DNA of 64,000 nucleotides from Paenibacillus sp. BIC5C1 (GCF_032399705.1 NZ_CP135922.1:4216001-4280000), one strand, 5' to 3'; numbered from the stretch's first letter, positions 44,838-54,814 are shown. Numbers and translations are program-made. Notes: generated from the letters alone by a model not told the origin.

Positions 44838-46334
44838 TCAATCTTTTTTTGGATCAGACTCTGCTTGAGTTAACTTTGCATCGACTGTCACTTCGGCTTC
44901 TTCATTCATTATGGGTTCCTCCACCGTCTCTTCTTCCGGTAAAGCCGGTAACGTCACCGTTACAGTTGTTCCCGTTCCCAGTTCACTTTGCATGATAATT
45001 GTTCCCTCATGCAGTTCTACCAGTTCCTGCGTAATAGCAAGTCCGAGCCCTGTTCCACCATTCTGGTGATCAACCTGGAAGAAGCGATCACGCACCTTGA
45101 TTAAATGCTCTTCACTGATACCAATACCCGTATCCTGCACAGCAGCTATAATCTGTCCGTCTTCTTCTTTGACTGATAAAAAGATCCAGGAATTCTCATG
45201 CGAGAATTTGATCGCATTGTCTACAATGTTCAGGAAGACTTGTTTCAATCTGTTACCATCCCCAAAAACATTGAAAGCACGATTTTCATCGCTTTCTAAC
45301 TTGAGATGTATCTGTTTTTGCTCAGCTTTTGCCCAAACATTCAACATGGTTTCCTGAACAATCTCACGAATGCTGACGGTTCCTTTCACCAATTTCATCT
45401 GATTTTGCTGCAATTTGGAGAAATCGAGCATCTCTTCTACCAGTCCGATCAGACGCTCCGTTTCTTTAGAAATAATACTCATTCCAATTCTTGTTTCATC
45501 GGGATCGTATCCACCGGAGTCCAGCGTCTCACTCCACCCTTTGATACTGGTCAGTGGCGTTCGCAATTCATGAGAAATGGAAGAAATAAAATCGTCTTTG
45601 ATCTGATTGCTTCGCACAATTTCATGTGCCATAAAATTCAGAGTAGACGCCAGTTCACCTAATTCATGTTTGTAGTTGCCCTTAACTCTGACATCCAGAC
45701 GTCCTCGTGCCATCTGAGCGGACACTGCCGTAATATTGTTAATAGGACGTACAATGGAATTGGCCATACCAATACTAATGATCAAGACAATTGCCAGTAC
45801 ACCAACACCTACAGCAACCGCAAGCATCCCCATGAACAATAACTTGGAATTCACATTTTCGAGCGATGTTAGGTATCGAATAACATACGTATTTTCGCCA
45901 CCTAAATCAAACTTGTGGGAAACAGCCATGACCTGCTCTCCTGTGCCTGGTTGTCTTCCTACCCAACGTCCCATACTGCCATTTAACGCCTGTTGGATAT
46001 CACTCGTTTGCAGCACGGCACGGTCTGATTCAAAAGCAGTTGAACTCGCTAACACATGACCGTTCAGATCCAGAATTTCAAGTTCTGTATTAGATAATTC
46101 CAAATTAACAAGTAGTCTGGACAGATTATTCCCATCTTCCGAATTACTCTCACGAGCTAGAGGCTCAAAAAAATCCTTCGAATTGGAGATATGGGTACTG
46201 ATTGTATTGTAGATGCTCTCATAATAATATCGTTGCACCGCCAGCATAAATACGAATTCCACCAACAGCAGAGCCAGAAAAACTACAATGAAGTAATGTA
46301 ATACAATCTGCCGTGTGATGCCTTTTTTGATCAT
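44838..46334 (-). CDS. Membrane sensor histidine kinase with HAMP domain
   Basis: 498 residues. Two membrane segments (about 12-36 and 163-190) enclose an extracellular region of roughly 125 residues. A HAMP domain (about 190-245) leads to the HisKA H-box (DDFISSISHELRTPLTSIKG) and HATPase boxes (FLNIVDNAIKFS, DTGIGI, GGTGLGLAI). The C-terminus has a 40-residue acidic tail. ATG at 46334 overlaps the regulator stop as ATGA. The layout resembles PhoR/ResE-type kinases; the signal is unknown. A lipoprotein and ABC ATPase upstream in the operon may take part in sensing. Confidence 0.9.
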   Translation of the reverse strand: MIKKGITRQIVLHYFIVVFLALLLVEFVFMLAVQRYYYESIYNTISTHISNSKDFFEPLARESNSEDGNNLSRLLVNLELSNTELEILDLNGHVLASSTAFESDRAVLQTSDIQQALNGSMGRWVGRQPGTGEQVMAVSHKFDLGGENTYVIRYLTSLENVNSKLLFMGMLAVAVGVGVLAIVLIISIGMANSIVRPINNITAVSAQMARGRLDVRVKGNYKHELGELASTLNFMAHEIVRSNQIKDDFISSISHELRTPLTSIKGWSETLDSGGYDPDETRIGMSIISKETERLIGLVEEMLDFSKLQQNQMKLVKGTVSIREIVQETMLNVWAKAEQKQIHLKLESDENRAFNVFGDGNRLKQVFLNIVDNAIKFSHENSWIFLSVKEEDGQIIAAVQDTGIGISEEHLIKVRDRFFQVDHQNGGTGLGLAITQELVELHEGTIIMQSELGTGTTVTVTLPALPEEETVEEPIMNEEAEVTVDAKLTQAESDPKKD

Positions 46335-47029
46335 TGATCCCGGCCCTTCCATTTGTAACCGTGACCCCATACAGTCTGCAGGTATTCAGGTTCGGAAGGA
46401 TTGTTCTCAATTTTCTGGCGTAAGCGGCGAATGTTTACGTCCACGATTTTGGGATCACCCATATACTCTTTGCCCCATACGTGATCCAGCAGCACATCTC
46501 GACTAAGCGGTGTATTCTCTTTTTCCAGGAAAAATTGAATCAAGGAAAATTCGGTTGGTGTTAACTCAATTAATTCATTTTGTTTCTTGAATTGCTTGGA
46601 GATTAGATCCAGCGAGAACGGCCCTGATTGGAACGTTACCTTTGCAGCTGTCTCCCGGTGAACATTGACCCGGCGAAGCAAAGACTGAATACGTGCAATC
46701 AGCTCGGTTGGACTGAACGGCTTACTTACATGATCGTCTGCTCCAACAGATAGCGCATATACTTTGTCCTGCTCCTGCACTTTGGCGGTCAGAAAAATAA
46801 TACCTAGACGTTCATTCGTTTCACGAATACGACGACACACTTCAAATCCATCAATACCAGGAACCATAACATCCAGCAAAGCCAAGTCAATATCTGGTAC
46901 GGATTGCAGAATGCGAAGCGCTTCATGTCCATCCCCCGCTTCAAGCACTTCGAACCCGTTTCTCTTCAAATTGATAACAATAAAACTGCGGATGGATTCT
47001 TCATCCTCAAGAATAAGTACTTTACTCAT
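46331..47029 (-). CDS. OmpR/PhoB-family response regulator
   Basis: 232 residues: receiver domain with Asp near residue 54 (DLALLDVMVPGIDGFEV) and Lys in VSKPFSPTELIAR, and a winged-helix DNA-binding domain (about 130-230, ending TVWGHGYKW). It is the partner of the kinase whose gene overlaps it by four bases, and it overlaps the lipoprotein gene upstream by eight bases. Targets are not known. Confidence 0.9.
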   Translation of the reverse strand: MSKVLILEDEESIRSFIVINLKRNGFEVLEAGDGHEALRILQSVPDIDLALLDVMVPGIDGFEVCRRIRETNERLGIIFLTAKVQEQDKVYALSVGADDHVSKPFSPTELIARIQSLLRRVNVHRETAAKVTFQSGPFSLDLISKQFKKQNELIELTPTEFSLIQFFLEKENTPLSRDVLLDHVWGKEYMGDPKIVDVNIRRLRQKIENNPSEPEYLQTVWGHGYKWKGRDQ

Positions 47030-48347
47030 TAAGTTCTTCCTTTCTATTCAGTTGCGGTATATTGTCAAGCAATCCATCATCGGCATCCAATTGTGCACCG
47101 CGGGAAGCAATGACCCGATCATTCGTCCGGGTAATCTCTTTCCAACTTTTGCCTTTTTCCTGTTCCCACTGGGAAAGCGTGAAATATTTAATTTCACCTA
47201 CGGTTTCATCGGTATCAATCATTTTAAAACGGATGTATTTTTCCTTTTCCGATTTGGTATCGATGGTAATCTTTCCATACCACTCCGGCTTCAGATTTAA
47301 ATGGAATAAGTCAGCATCATCCCGATATTGGAATGAGACAAATTTCTTATTATCCTTGCCATCCCATTGATAGAAGGTATAGAACCACATCCGGGAATCA
47401 AATACGTAATGCTCCCATCCTTTAGGCGTTTCCTTCAATCCAAACTCAATAATACCATCATTGTCGACATCACCGCTTAAAATTTTGTCATCTCTGTAGG
47501 TTTGATCAGGCGATTTAAAAGCATTCACTAACTTGTTATCTTTTACGTATATAATCTGTGAGAAAGTACTTCGGTCATCCAGCTCCGAATCCAGTACGAT
47601 ACCCACTTTATCTTTGGCAATCTGCCCACCAAGAGCGTTATATATCTCTTTGACAGTGTAGTCCGTCTGCATTCTGTCAACTTCCTTGAAGCTGCCATCG
47701 TCATATTGATACAACGCAATAGATGCAAATCCGCTATTGTTCAGAGATACGATTGCGAAATCATTTTTCTTGTCCCCGTTTAAGTCGAGGGTATTCCCTT
47801 GAACATCATCTATAATATATTGATTATATGGAACACCACCCAACACTTGTTCAAGTGCTCCAGCTTTATAAGAATAAGCAGTTAATGCTTTCTGTTCTTG
47901 CAAACTTACGCCGAGGATAATATCGGGATTACCATCATTCGTGATGTCCAGTACCTTGAACGATTGCAGTTCATTCCCCGGAACATCAAATGTCAGCTTC
48001 TTAACCCATGAATCTCCTTGTTCCTCCAATAACATGCCGTGAATCCGCACGTTCTCATTCGGGGTCTCATAGAAAACGATGGCTTCCCGAGTACCATCAC
48101 CGTTTAGGTCTTCAACACGAATCATACTGGTATTATTCATGTCTTTGGGGCGAATCAATTTGCTTTCGGGTGGCTGTTCCCGCTGAACCACATTTAATAA
48201 TTTTTCCTTGTCTGTTGACATCATTGGTTTTCTCATCAAACCCTTAGGATCGCTTATGACAGTACATCCGCTAAGGACTGAACCGAGCAAGATACTCACT
48301 GCTCCCCCCGCTAACAGGCGTCCCCACCGTGAATTAAGCAAATTCAT
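47022..48347 (-). CDS. Lipoprotein with FG-GAP/VCBS-like calcium-binding repeats
   Basis: 441 residues with a signal segment and lipobox VLSGC (Cys28). Four Asp-rich loops recur: DLNGDGTREAIVFY, DITNDGNPDIILG, DLNGDKKNDFAIVS and DVDNDGIIEFGL. They match FG-GAP/VCBS repeats, which bind calcium and build a beta-propeller. The protein should sit on the outer surface. The GTG-ATG pair at its start favours ATG at 48347. Position between an ABC ATPase and a two-component system suggests a sensing or envelope role, but the function is unknown. Confidence 0.8.
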   Translation of the reverse strand: MNLLNSRWGRLLAGGAVSILLGSVLSGCTVISDPKGLMRKPMMSTDKEKLLNVVQREQPPESKLIRPKDMNNTSMIRVEDLNGDGTREAIVFYETPNENVRIHGMLLEEQGDSWVKKLTFDVPGNELQSFKVLDITNDGNPDIILGVSLQEQKALTAYSYKAGALEQVLGGVPYNQYIIDDVQGNTLDLNGDKKNDFAIVSLNNSGFASIALYQYDDGSFKEVDRMQTDYTVKEIYNALGGQIAKDKVGIVLDSELDDRSTFSQIIYVKDNKLVNAFKSPDQTYRDDKILSGDVDNDGIIEFGLKETPKGWEHYVFDSRMWFYTFYQWDGKDNKKFVSFQYRDDADLFHLNLKPEWYGKITIDTKSEKEKYIRFKMIDTDETVGEIKYFTLSQWEQEKGKSWKEITRTNDRVIASRGAQLDADDGLLDNIPQLNRKEELNE

Positions 48348-48363
48348 CACTCTTTTCAGTAGT

Positions 48364-49089
48364 TTAAATCATATTTTTTTCTTGTTGTGTCAAGCGACGT
48401 CCACGTATATCAAAAGCAATCTTGCCTTCCGCAAGACCCCAGATGCGGGTCGCATGTTTCTCTGCCATTTCAATCGGCAATACTGCAATCACGGTAGCCC
48501 GTTCCTCTTCGCATAATTTACGCAGTGTCTCCAGCACCGTATCTGCTGTATGAGGATCAAGGCCAATGACAGGCTCATCCGCCAAAACAACTTTGGCGCC
48601 ATGTGCAAGCGCTCTGGCAATCGCAACACGCTGCTTCTCGCCACCACTGAGCTTCTCTGCCGTCTGGTGAGCTTTATCCAGCAATCCTAGCCCTTCCAGA
48701 TAATCCATCGCACCCATATAATCATCCGAACGAACCATACCTGTTACCATTCTCCACAAAGGAGTTTGACCGGACCGACCGATCAATACATTTTTCAAAG
48801 CTGTACGTCTCGGATACAATTGCGGATTCTGTTCCAAGTATGCCCATTCCCGTTTAATTTTCCGTTTTCCGGACCAACCTTCTTTTATAATCTCGGCGCC
48901 GTCCACCGTAAATTGACCACTATCCCATTTCTCCATCATAGCAAGGCATTTAAGAAGCATGCTTTTCCCGCTGCCACTCGAACCCACTACACCGATCATT
49001 TCTCCCTGTTGCATATCGAATCGTATATCCCGCAGAACCGGAACCCGGTCCGCTCCAACGGATTTGCTTAAACCCTCAACTCTGATCAT
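48364..49089 (-). CDS. Orphan ABC transporter ATP-binding protein (PhnC-like)
   Basis: 241 residues. Walker A (GVVGSSGSGKSMLLKCL), signature (LSGGEKQRVAIARAL) and Walker B (VVLADEPVIGLDP) are present. The usual switch His region reads IAVLPIEMAEKHATRI, which lacks the canonical T-H pair, so hydrolysis may differ. There is no permease gene nearby. It heads the operon ATPase-lipoprotein-regulator-kinase, each gene close to or overlapping the next. It may serve a transporter elsewhere or regulate the two-component system. Confidence 0.82.
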   Translation of the reverse strand: MIRVEGLSKSVGADRVPVLRDIRFDMQQGEMIGVVGSSGSGKSMLLKCLAMMEKWDSGQFTVDGAEIIKEGWSGKRKIKREWAYLEQNPQLYPRRTALKNVLIGRSGQTPLWRMVTGMVRSDDYMGAMDYLEGLGLLDKAHQTAEKLSGGEKQRVAIARALAHGAKVVLADEPVIGLDPHTADTVLETLRKLCEEERATVIAVLPIEMAEKHATRIWGLAEGKIAFDIRGRRLTQQEKNMI

Positions 49090-49172
49090 CGCGATGTCTC
49101 CTCTTGTCCATGTTTTTCCCTACTACTAGTGTACTCGGAAATGGACATCAATTTCCATGCGAACACCAGCTT

Positions 49173-50363
49173 CTATTTTACCACAGATTCGGGCATAGGT
49201 TTACGACGAAATAATATACCTGCTGCACCAAAAAGAAGATACATGAATCCAAGCAAAATAAACATGCTTCCTGGTGAAATCCAGTTAATCACTTGCCCAC
49301 CCAGATTAGGTCCAATGATACTCCCGATTGTAAAATGAAATGAGGCCACCACGTTCGCTGCAGGCAGCAGAACTTTGGGCAAAATATCTGCGGCGTAGGC
49401 TAAGCCGAGCGAGAAAAATGAACCTACCAGACCTCCTGCTATGGTCAGCAGCACAAGTGTCCACCAGAAATGTGTGCCCGCAACAGTAACCAACATGAAG
49501 ATGATACCTCCAGTAATCCCGGCAAACATTAATGTTTGCTTACGTCCATAACGGTCACTCAACATGCCTAAAGGTAATTGCAGGAATAAACCACCGATTC
49601 CGACAAAAGGCAGCAAGGACGATATCTGATTAGCATCCAAGCCAATCCGCAGTCCGTATACCGGAAAATTGCTGTTCATCCCGGCTTCCATGTACCCGTA
49701 CAATAACGCAGGCAACAGCGCATACCATGCCCAGGCCAAGCTCCGACGGAAACGGTGTTCAGGCAGTTGTCCATGTTCAGCCTTTTCCGGCTTCGTATCG
49801 GGAAGCTTCATTAATACAAGGATAAGTACAGCAGCCATACATACGAATAATACCCAGAATGGAACGGCATCCCCAAACCCAAGCAGTTTGATTCCCAATG
49901 GGCCAATACTGAATCCTAAACCATAGGACATGCCATATAAAGAGATGTAACGTCCGCGTTTTTCGGGTGCGGTCACCAGCAGCACCCATAATTGGGCAGA
50001 ATAATGGAGTGCACTATCCCCGATTCCTACGACGAGACGCAATATGAACCAAATTTTGATATCAGGAAAATAAGGAAACAGTATTAGGGGAATCATGACA
50101 AATAACAGTCCGCCGATAATCAGCTTTTTAAAACCAATAGCTCCCAGCAGTCGTTCCGCCACAAGTGTCATGGCAAAAGAACCAACGTACAATGCGGCTG
50201 CATTCAATCCGTTCAAACCCGGTGAGACCCCTTTTTGCTCCAAGAAAATCGAGAGCACTGGTAATAAAAGTCCCTGGCTGATCCCCGCCACAACAATAAC
50301 GGTAATCAGAATGAGATAGTTTGATGTAGAATGTGATAATTTTGGGGTGGTTATAGATGACAC
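49173..50363 (-). CDS. Major facilitator superfamily transporter
   Basis: About 396 residues with twelve predicted membrane helices. The MFS loop motif appears twice, as VAERLLGAIGFKKLIIGG and LGMLSDRYGRKQTLMFAG. Export of a small molecule is usual for this size and type; the substrate is unknown. The GTG at 50363 has AGGAGG ten bases upstream, and the ATG at 50372 is too close to it. It is divergent from an ArsR-like regulator gene that may control it. Confidence 0.85.
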   Translation of the reverse strand: MSSITTPKLSHSTSNYLILITVIVVAGISQGLLLPVLSIFLEQKGVSPGLNGLNAAALYVGSFAMTLVAERLLGAIGFKKLIIGGLLFVMIPLILFPYFPDIKIWFILRLVVGIGDSALHYSAQLWVLLVTAPEKRGRYISLYGMSYGLGFSIGPLGIKLLGFGDAVPFWVLFVCMAAVLILVLMKLPDTKPEKAEHGQLPEHRFRRSLAWAWYALLPALLYGYMEAGMNSNFPVYGLRIGLDANQISSLLPFVGIGGLFLQLPLGMLSDRYGRKQTLMFAGITGGIIFMLVTVAGTHFWWTLVLLTIAGGLVGSFFSLGLAYAADILPKVLLPAANVVASFHFTIGSIIGPNLGGQVINWISPGSMFILLGFMYLLFGAAGILFRRKPMPESVVK

Positions 50364-50571
50364 AAAAATCATTCCTCCTGCAAGCATACAAAGAAAAATC
50401 GCCATCACTGACGACCTTTCAGATGTTATATCTATTCTATTAATCATGTTTGGTTACGCCAGAGTTTGCCCTGGACTTGAACATTATAGTGGACAACGCC
50501 CTGCAAAACAAGCCATAATAGTACTTAAGTCGCTGCGTACATTTAGATGTGACGGGAGGATTCTGCATCAT

Positions 50572-51492
50572 ATGGCTTATCATGTTAAAATCGATGTTTC
50601 ACCGATATATGAAATGCTCAACAGCTTTTTGGTATATGTAACGAAGAAGTGGATTCAACATCTGGATGTTGGCCCCGAATGGATCATTGAGGTGGAAGGC
50701 AAACTAAGTTCCAATGTTCGAGCAGCTCTCGCACCTGCTGCAACTTGGCCTTTTGATGACTTTGACGTATTATTTGCCTGGGCGGCCTACCGTAACACTT
50801 CTAATGAGAATATTGATTTTCTGGATATGCTTGCTGGACTGACAGCCGAAGAGCTGTTCGCACGCGTATCTGTTTTGCTACCCCATCTTACAATAGAAGA
50901 ATCTACACGTATTCGGGATAGCTATGTGCCACTTTTGCGGCTCTGGGATCAGCATTACTGTCAGAACATGAGTGAGGATTATCGTACCTGGCTTGAGGAA
51001 GACGCTGAAGAGAAACGTATATTGCTTGATAAAATGGGACCTGAACTCCTGATTGAATATGCTACTGCGGGTGTTCTCGTTGAACCGATGCCTGGACTGG
51101 ATGAAGTCATCCTGTTTCCAACCGTCCACAATCGCCCCATTAATATGTACTGTTTCTATGAGGGCATGATGATTATGCAGTATCCTGTAGACGCACCTGA
51201 AGAGGATGAAGACCAACCACCAACCTGTCTTCTTCGTTTCACACATGCCCTGGCTGACCCGGAAAGACTCCGTCTGCTCCGCTACGTGTCAGGTGAACCG
51301 AAGTCGCTCGCTGAGATGTGTGAGGAGCTGGGCAAAGACGAGGATATGGTTAAAGATCAGGTTATGGCACTGCGCATCGCCGGACTGCTACGAACCCATC
51401 TGCTCGGCAGTAATCGTAAAGAGAAATACAGTATTCGACCAGATGGCGTATCTGAATTGAATATGTTCCTGGAATCTTATATTCGCATATAA
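50572..51492 (+). CDS. ArsR-like winged-helix regulator with DUF5937-type N-terminal domain
   Basis: 306 residues. The C-terminal 90 residues form a winged helix (THALADPERLRLLRYVSG, KSLAEMCEELGKDEDMVKDQ) like ArsR/SmtB proteins. The N-terminal 200 residues (YHVKIDVSPIYEMLNSF) fit a helical sensor domain of DUF5937 type. No metal-binding Cys pair is seen. The start at 50572 is the first ATG after a GGGAGG site, although spacing is long; upstream in-frame codons overlap the divergent MFS gene. A HAD phosphatase gene follows after 42 bases. Confidence 0.78.
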   Translation: MAYHVKIDVSPIYEMLNSFLVYVTKKWIQHLDVGPEWIIEVEGKLSSNVRAALAPAATWPFDDFDVLFAWAAYRNTSNENIDFLDMLAGLTAEELFARVSVLLPHLTIEESTRIRDSYVPLLRLWDQHYCQNMSEDYRTWLEEDAEEKRILLDKMGPELLIEYATAGVLVEPMPGLDEVILFPTVHNRPINMYCFYEGMMIMQYPVDAPEEDEDQPPTCLLRFTHALADPERLRLLRYVSGEPKSLAEMCEELGKDEDMVKDQVMALRIAGLLRTHLLGSNRKEKYSIRPDGVSELNMFLESYIRI

Positions 51493-51534
51493 AATATGAA
51501 CAACTGTGCTGCTGCTGCAAGGAGTGAATTGGAT

Positions 51535-52302
51535 ATGAAAATAATAAAACAACATATTTTGTTTGATCTCGATGATACACTCGTGTACTGCAATAAATAT
51601 TTCAACCTGGTACTTGGTGAATTCTTCGAGAACATGCAGGAGTGGTTTGACGGACATGCACTAACAGTTCAACAAATTAGGGAGAAACAGCTGGAGATTG
51701 ATGTAACCGGGGTCAACAAACTGGGATTTGCAAGTCACCATTTCCCGCAGTCCCTAATTGATACCTACCGTTACTTCTCCCAGAAGTTCTCAAAACCCAC
51801 CTCTCAACAAGAAGAATCTTACCTCACCAAATTGGGAATGAGTGTATACGACCAAGAGGTTGAGCCTTATCCTCATATGGTCGAAACGCTGGAGAATCTC
51901 AAATCAGCTGGACATGCCCTCTACCTGTACACAGGTGGAGAAACCGTAATTCAGCAGCGGAAGATTGACCAGATGAAGCTCTCGGCTTATTTCGATGACC
52001 GGATCTACATTCGGCAACATAAGAACATCGAAGCCCTTGAAGGTATTCTCTCTACTGGACCGTTTGAGCGTCGTGCGACTTGGATGATTGGAAACTCACT
52101 GCGTACAGACATTATGCCAGCAGTGACGGCCGGCATCCATAGCATATATATCAAACAGCCGAACGAATGGCAATACAATATGGTAGAGCTTCAACCTAAT
52201 CCCGAGACATCGATGTATACCATTACTGCCCTGGAAGAGGTACCGAAGGTCATCCATGAAAATATACAACAACAGCAGCAACAAAAAAGGACCCTTGGAT
52301 AG
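51535..52302 (+). CDS. HAD-superfamily hydrolase
   Basis: 255 residues. HAD motif I (LFDLDDTLVYCN), motif II (LYLYTGGE), and motif III/IV (MIGNSLRTDIMPA) with a helical cap between about 20 and 110. It is probably a small-molecule phosphatase; substrate unknown. The ATG at 51535 follows AAGGAG by about ten bases. The C-terminus ends in a run of Gln. The terminator hairpin overlaps the last codons and its loop holds the stop. Confidence 0.85.
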   Translation: MKIIKQHILFDLDDTLVYCNKYFNLVLGEFFENMQEWFDGHALTVQQIREKQLEIDVTGVNKLGFASHHFPQSLIDTYRYFSQKFSKPTSQQEESYLTKLGMSVYDQEVEPYPHMVETLENLKSAGHALYLYTGGETVIQQRKIDQMKLSAYFDDRIYIRQHKNIEALEGILSTGPFERRATWMIGNSLRTDIMPAVTAGIHSIYIKQPNEWQYNMVELQPNPETSMYTITALEEVPKVIHENIQQQQQQKRTLG

Positions 52303-52311
52303 GGTCCTTTT
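52285..52311 (+). terminator. Terminator overlapping the HAD gene stop codon
   Basis: AAAAGGACCC (52285-52294) pairs with GGGTCCTTTT (52302-52311); the TAG stop starts in the loop and ends at the first base of the 3' arm. Confidence 0.82.
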
Positions 52312-52393
52312 CTTATTGGTGTAATTATCCTTTAAATGGAGGCTCGTATATCAGGCTTCACGTTCTTCTTACCACGGTTTGGAACAAATAAGC

Positions 52394-54745
52394 TTATGCT
52401 TCCTGCCTTTCCGCAGAAAGTTTGCCTGTTGCCTTATCTTGCAAAATAATACGCGCCTTCACCGTACTTCCGTCTTTTCGTTTAAAAGCGAGTACCTGGG
52501 TACTGCCCTTTTCAATCAACGCTTTTAACATCGTACTTGTAATTTTTTTGCCGACGTACTCTTTCCAAATGACAAACCCGCAGCCTTCCTTGAAACGTGT
52601 GCAGCCATAACCCTTCTTGCCTTCAATAATCTGACCGCTACAACCCGGTGACGGACAGGATGCCAACGTTTCACGAATAGCAGGCTGGCCCGAATTCGAA
52701 GATTGCTTTTGCGCCGCTGTCGCATTCGCAGCACTGGCCGTTCTGGATGAAGCTCCCGACGTTTGATGCGAAGTCTTCGAACCTGCACTGGTACCCGAGC
52801 CAGTACCTGATGTCTTGGCAGAAGTTGTTCTGGTGCTGGTTTTCTGGGTTTTGGCTCCCTTGTTTTTACCCCGCCCCCCACGTGTATCTTCCCCAAAAGC
52901 ATCCGCTGGTGCCGGTGCCTGCACACGTACTTTATCAATAATGGACATCGTAAATTTTTTGACGTTCTCCATGAATTTGTCCTGACCCGCTTCACCTTTG
53001 GAAATTTGGTACAATCTTCTTTCCCACTGGCCTGTCATTTCAGGCGAGGTCAACAGGTCAACGCCTGCCTTACGGATCAACTCGATGGCTGTCCGACCCT
53101 TCAACGTCAGTTGCATCTTTTTGCCCTGCATCGTAATGTAACCCACGTTTTTGAGTCGTTCAATCGTTGCCGCACGAGTCGCCGGTGTACCCAGTCCACT
53201 GTCTTTCATTGCATCACGCAGCTCTTCATTTTCGATCTGTTTCCCTGCACTCTCCATTGCTTTTAGCAACGTTCCCTCAGTAAAACTCTTGGGAGGCTGT
53301 GTCGCCTTCTCCTTGAATTCACTCTTGGTACATTGAACAGGCAATTCAGGTTGAACAGCAAATGCCTTGTCTGTCCATTCCTCTGCTTCCTCTTCTTCGT
53401 TGCTATTTTTCTTTGTCTTTTTCTTGCCTGTCTGCTCCTGATCTGAAGATCCCAGCACCACCTTCCACCCCAGTGACAGCAGTTCTTTCACAGATGTCTT
53501 GAACTGGTGCTTCTCAACGTCAGTGAGCACGGTATGCTGTTTATACTCTGCTGGCGGATAGAAATGCGATAAGAAACGTCTTACGATCAGATCATAGATA
53601 TTCTGTTCATCCTTAGATAACGTACCCGGTCGTTTCAATGTAGGTAAAATCGCATGGTGATCCTCAACTCTGGACGGGTTACATACACCCTTATTACCTT
53701 TATGAACAAGTTCGGGTTTCGCTCCTTGCGCCAGTTCACTATAGGGTCCATTTTTAAGCAGATTCAGCGTTTTGTGCATACCTTCAATATTCTGTTCCGT
53801 AACATAGTTTGAATTGGTCCGTGGATAAGAGATCACCTTATGTTTCTCGTAAAGCGCCTGTGCAATATCCAACGTTTTCTTCGCCCCATATCCATACTTG
53901 GCATTTGCTTCACGTTGCAATAGGGTCAAATCATACAACCGATATGGATACTCCTTGGTCTGTTTTGCTTCATACTTGGTAATCTGTCCTGTCTTCCCCT
54001 TCACGCTGGTAGCAATCGATTCAGCAACGACCGGGTCTGTCAGCTTGTCCCCTTGACGTAAACCTCTGTACTCCACTCCTTCTTGACGAAACCATGCGGC
54101 TACTTCATAAAAGGTTTGGGACTGGAACGCTTCAATCTCGATTTCCCGATCATAGATCAAGGCCAATACAGGAGTCTGCACCCTGCCTACAGATAGCAAG
54201 GCATTGTGCCGGGTAGTGAAAGCCCGGGACGCATTCATGCCAATTAGCCAATCCGCTTCGCTACGAGCTCTGGCAGCATGGGTCAAATTTTCGAATTCCG
54301 AGGCATCTTTCAAACCGTCAAAACCACGTTTAATACTCTCAGCGGTCAGATCCGATATCCACAGACGTTTGACAGGCTGACGCAGCTTCAACTGTTGTTG
54401 AATTAAGGCAAAAATATACTGCCCTTCACGCCCTGCATCACAAGCATTAACGATGGCCGATGCCCTTTTCGCAAGTTCTCCGATCATTTTCAGTTGATCT
54501 TTTGTTCTGGGATTGGGTACAATCTTGAACTGATCCGGAATGATCGGCAGGTCGCCGATATTCCAGCGCTTGTACTTTGAATCATAGGCATCCGGTTCAG
54601 CAAGTCCCAATAGATGACCAATCGCCCAGGTGATAATGTAATGCTCACCTTCCAAATAATTGCGATTGTTCTTGGCTCTTGGTTCTATGACGGCGGCAAT
54701 GGTTCGGCCCATGTCGGGCTTTTCCGCAATAACCAGTGTCTTCAT
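52394..54745 (-). CDS. topB: DNA topoisomerase III (TopB)
   Basis: 783 residues, somewhat longer than usual for TopB. It is a type IA topoisomerase. The TOPRIM domain opens the protein (VIAEKPDMGRTIA; AIVNACDAGREGQYIF holds the metal-binding acids), and the catalytic Tyr lies in VISYPRTNSNYVTE. After the core comes a linker of about 75 residues rich in Thr, Ser, Gly and Ala (near 620-690), then a zinc-ribbon-like module (CPSPGCSGQIIEGKKGYGC) and a short C-terminal domain. A Lys/Glu-rich insert near residue 450 is also present. Confidence 0.93.
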   Translation of the reverse strand: MKTLVIAEKPDMGRTIAAVIEPRAKNNRNYLEGEHYIITWAIGHLLGLAEPDAYDSKYKRWNIGDLPIIPDQFKIVPNPRTKDQLKMIGELAKRASAIVNACDAGREGQYIFALIQQQLKLRQPVKRLWISDLTAESIKRGFDGLKDASEFENLTHAARARSEADWLIGMNASRAFTTRHNALLSVGRVQTPVLALIYDREIEIEAFQSQTFYEVAAWFRQEGVEYRGLRQGDKLTDPVVAESIATSVKGKTGQITKYEAKQTKEYPYRLYDLTLLQREANAKYGYGAKKTLDIAQALYEKHKVISYPRTNSNYVTEQNIEGMHKTLNLLKNGPYSELAQGAKPELVHKGNKGVCNPSRVEDHHAILPTLKRPGTLSKDEQNIYDLIVRRFLSHFYPPAEYKQHTVLTDVEKHQFKTSVKELLSLGWKVVLGSSDQEQTGKKKTKKNSNEEEEAEEWTDKAFAVQPELPVQCTKSEFKEKATQPPKSFTEGTLLKAMESAGKQIENEELRDAMKDSGLGTPATRAATIERLKNVGYITMQGKKMQLTLKGRTAIELIRKAGVDLLTSPEMTGQWERRLYQISKGEAGQDKFMENVKKFTMSIIDKVRVQAPAPADAFGEDTRGGRGKNKGAKTQKTSTRTTSAKTSGTGSGTSAGSKTSHQTSGASSRTASAANATAAQKQSSNSGQPAIRETLASCPSPGCSGQIIEGKKGYGCTRFKEGCGFVIWKEYVGKKITSTMLKALIEKGSTQVLAFKRKDGSTVKARIILQDKATGKLSAERQEA

Positions 54746-54782
54746 CCGTCCATCTCTCCTCCTTCACCGTCCAGATGACGGC

Positions 54783-54814
54783 AAAAAGGGGCCTTCCGCC
54801 CACGGAAGCCCCTT
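54783..54814 (-). terminator. Terminator of fur
   Basis: On the minus strand a 12-13-bp GC-rich stem (54814-54803 with 54798-54786) with a four-base loop is followed by TTTTT. Confidence 0.85.
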
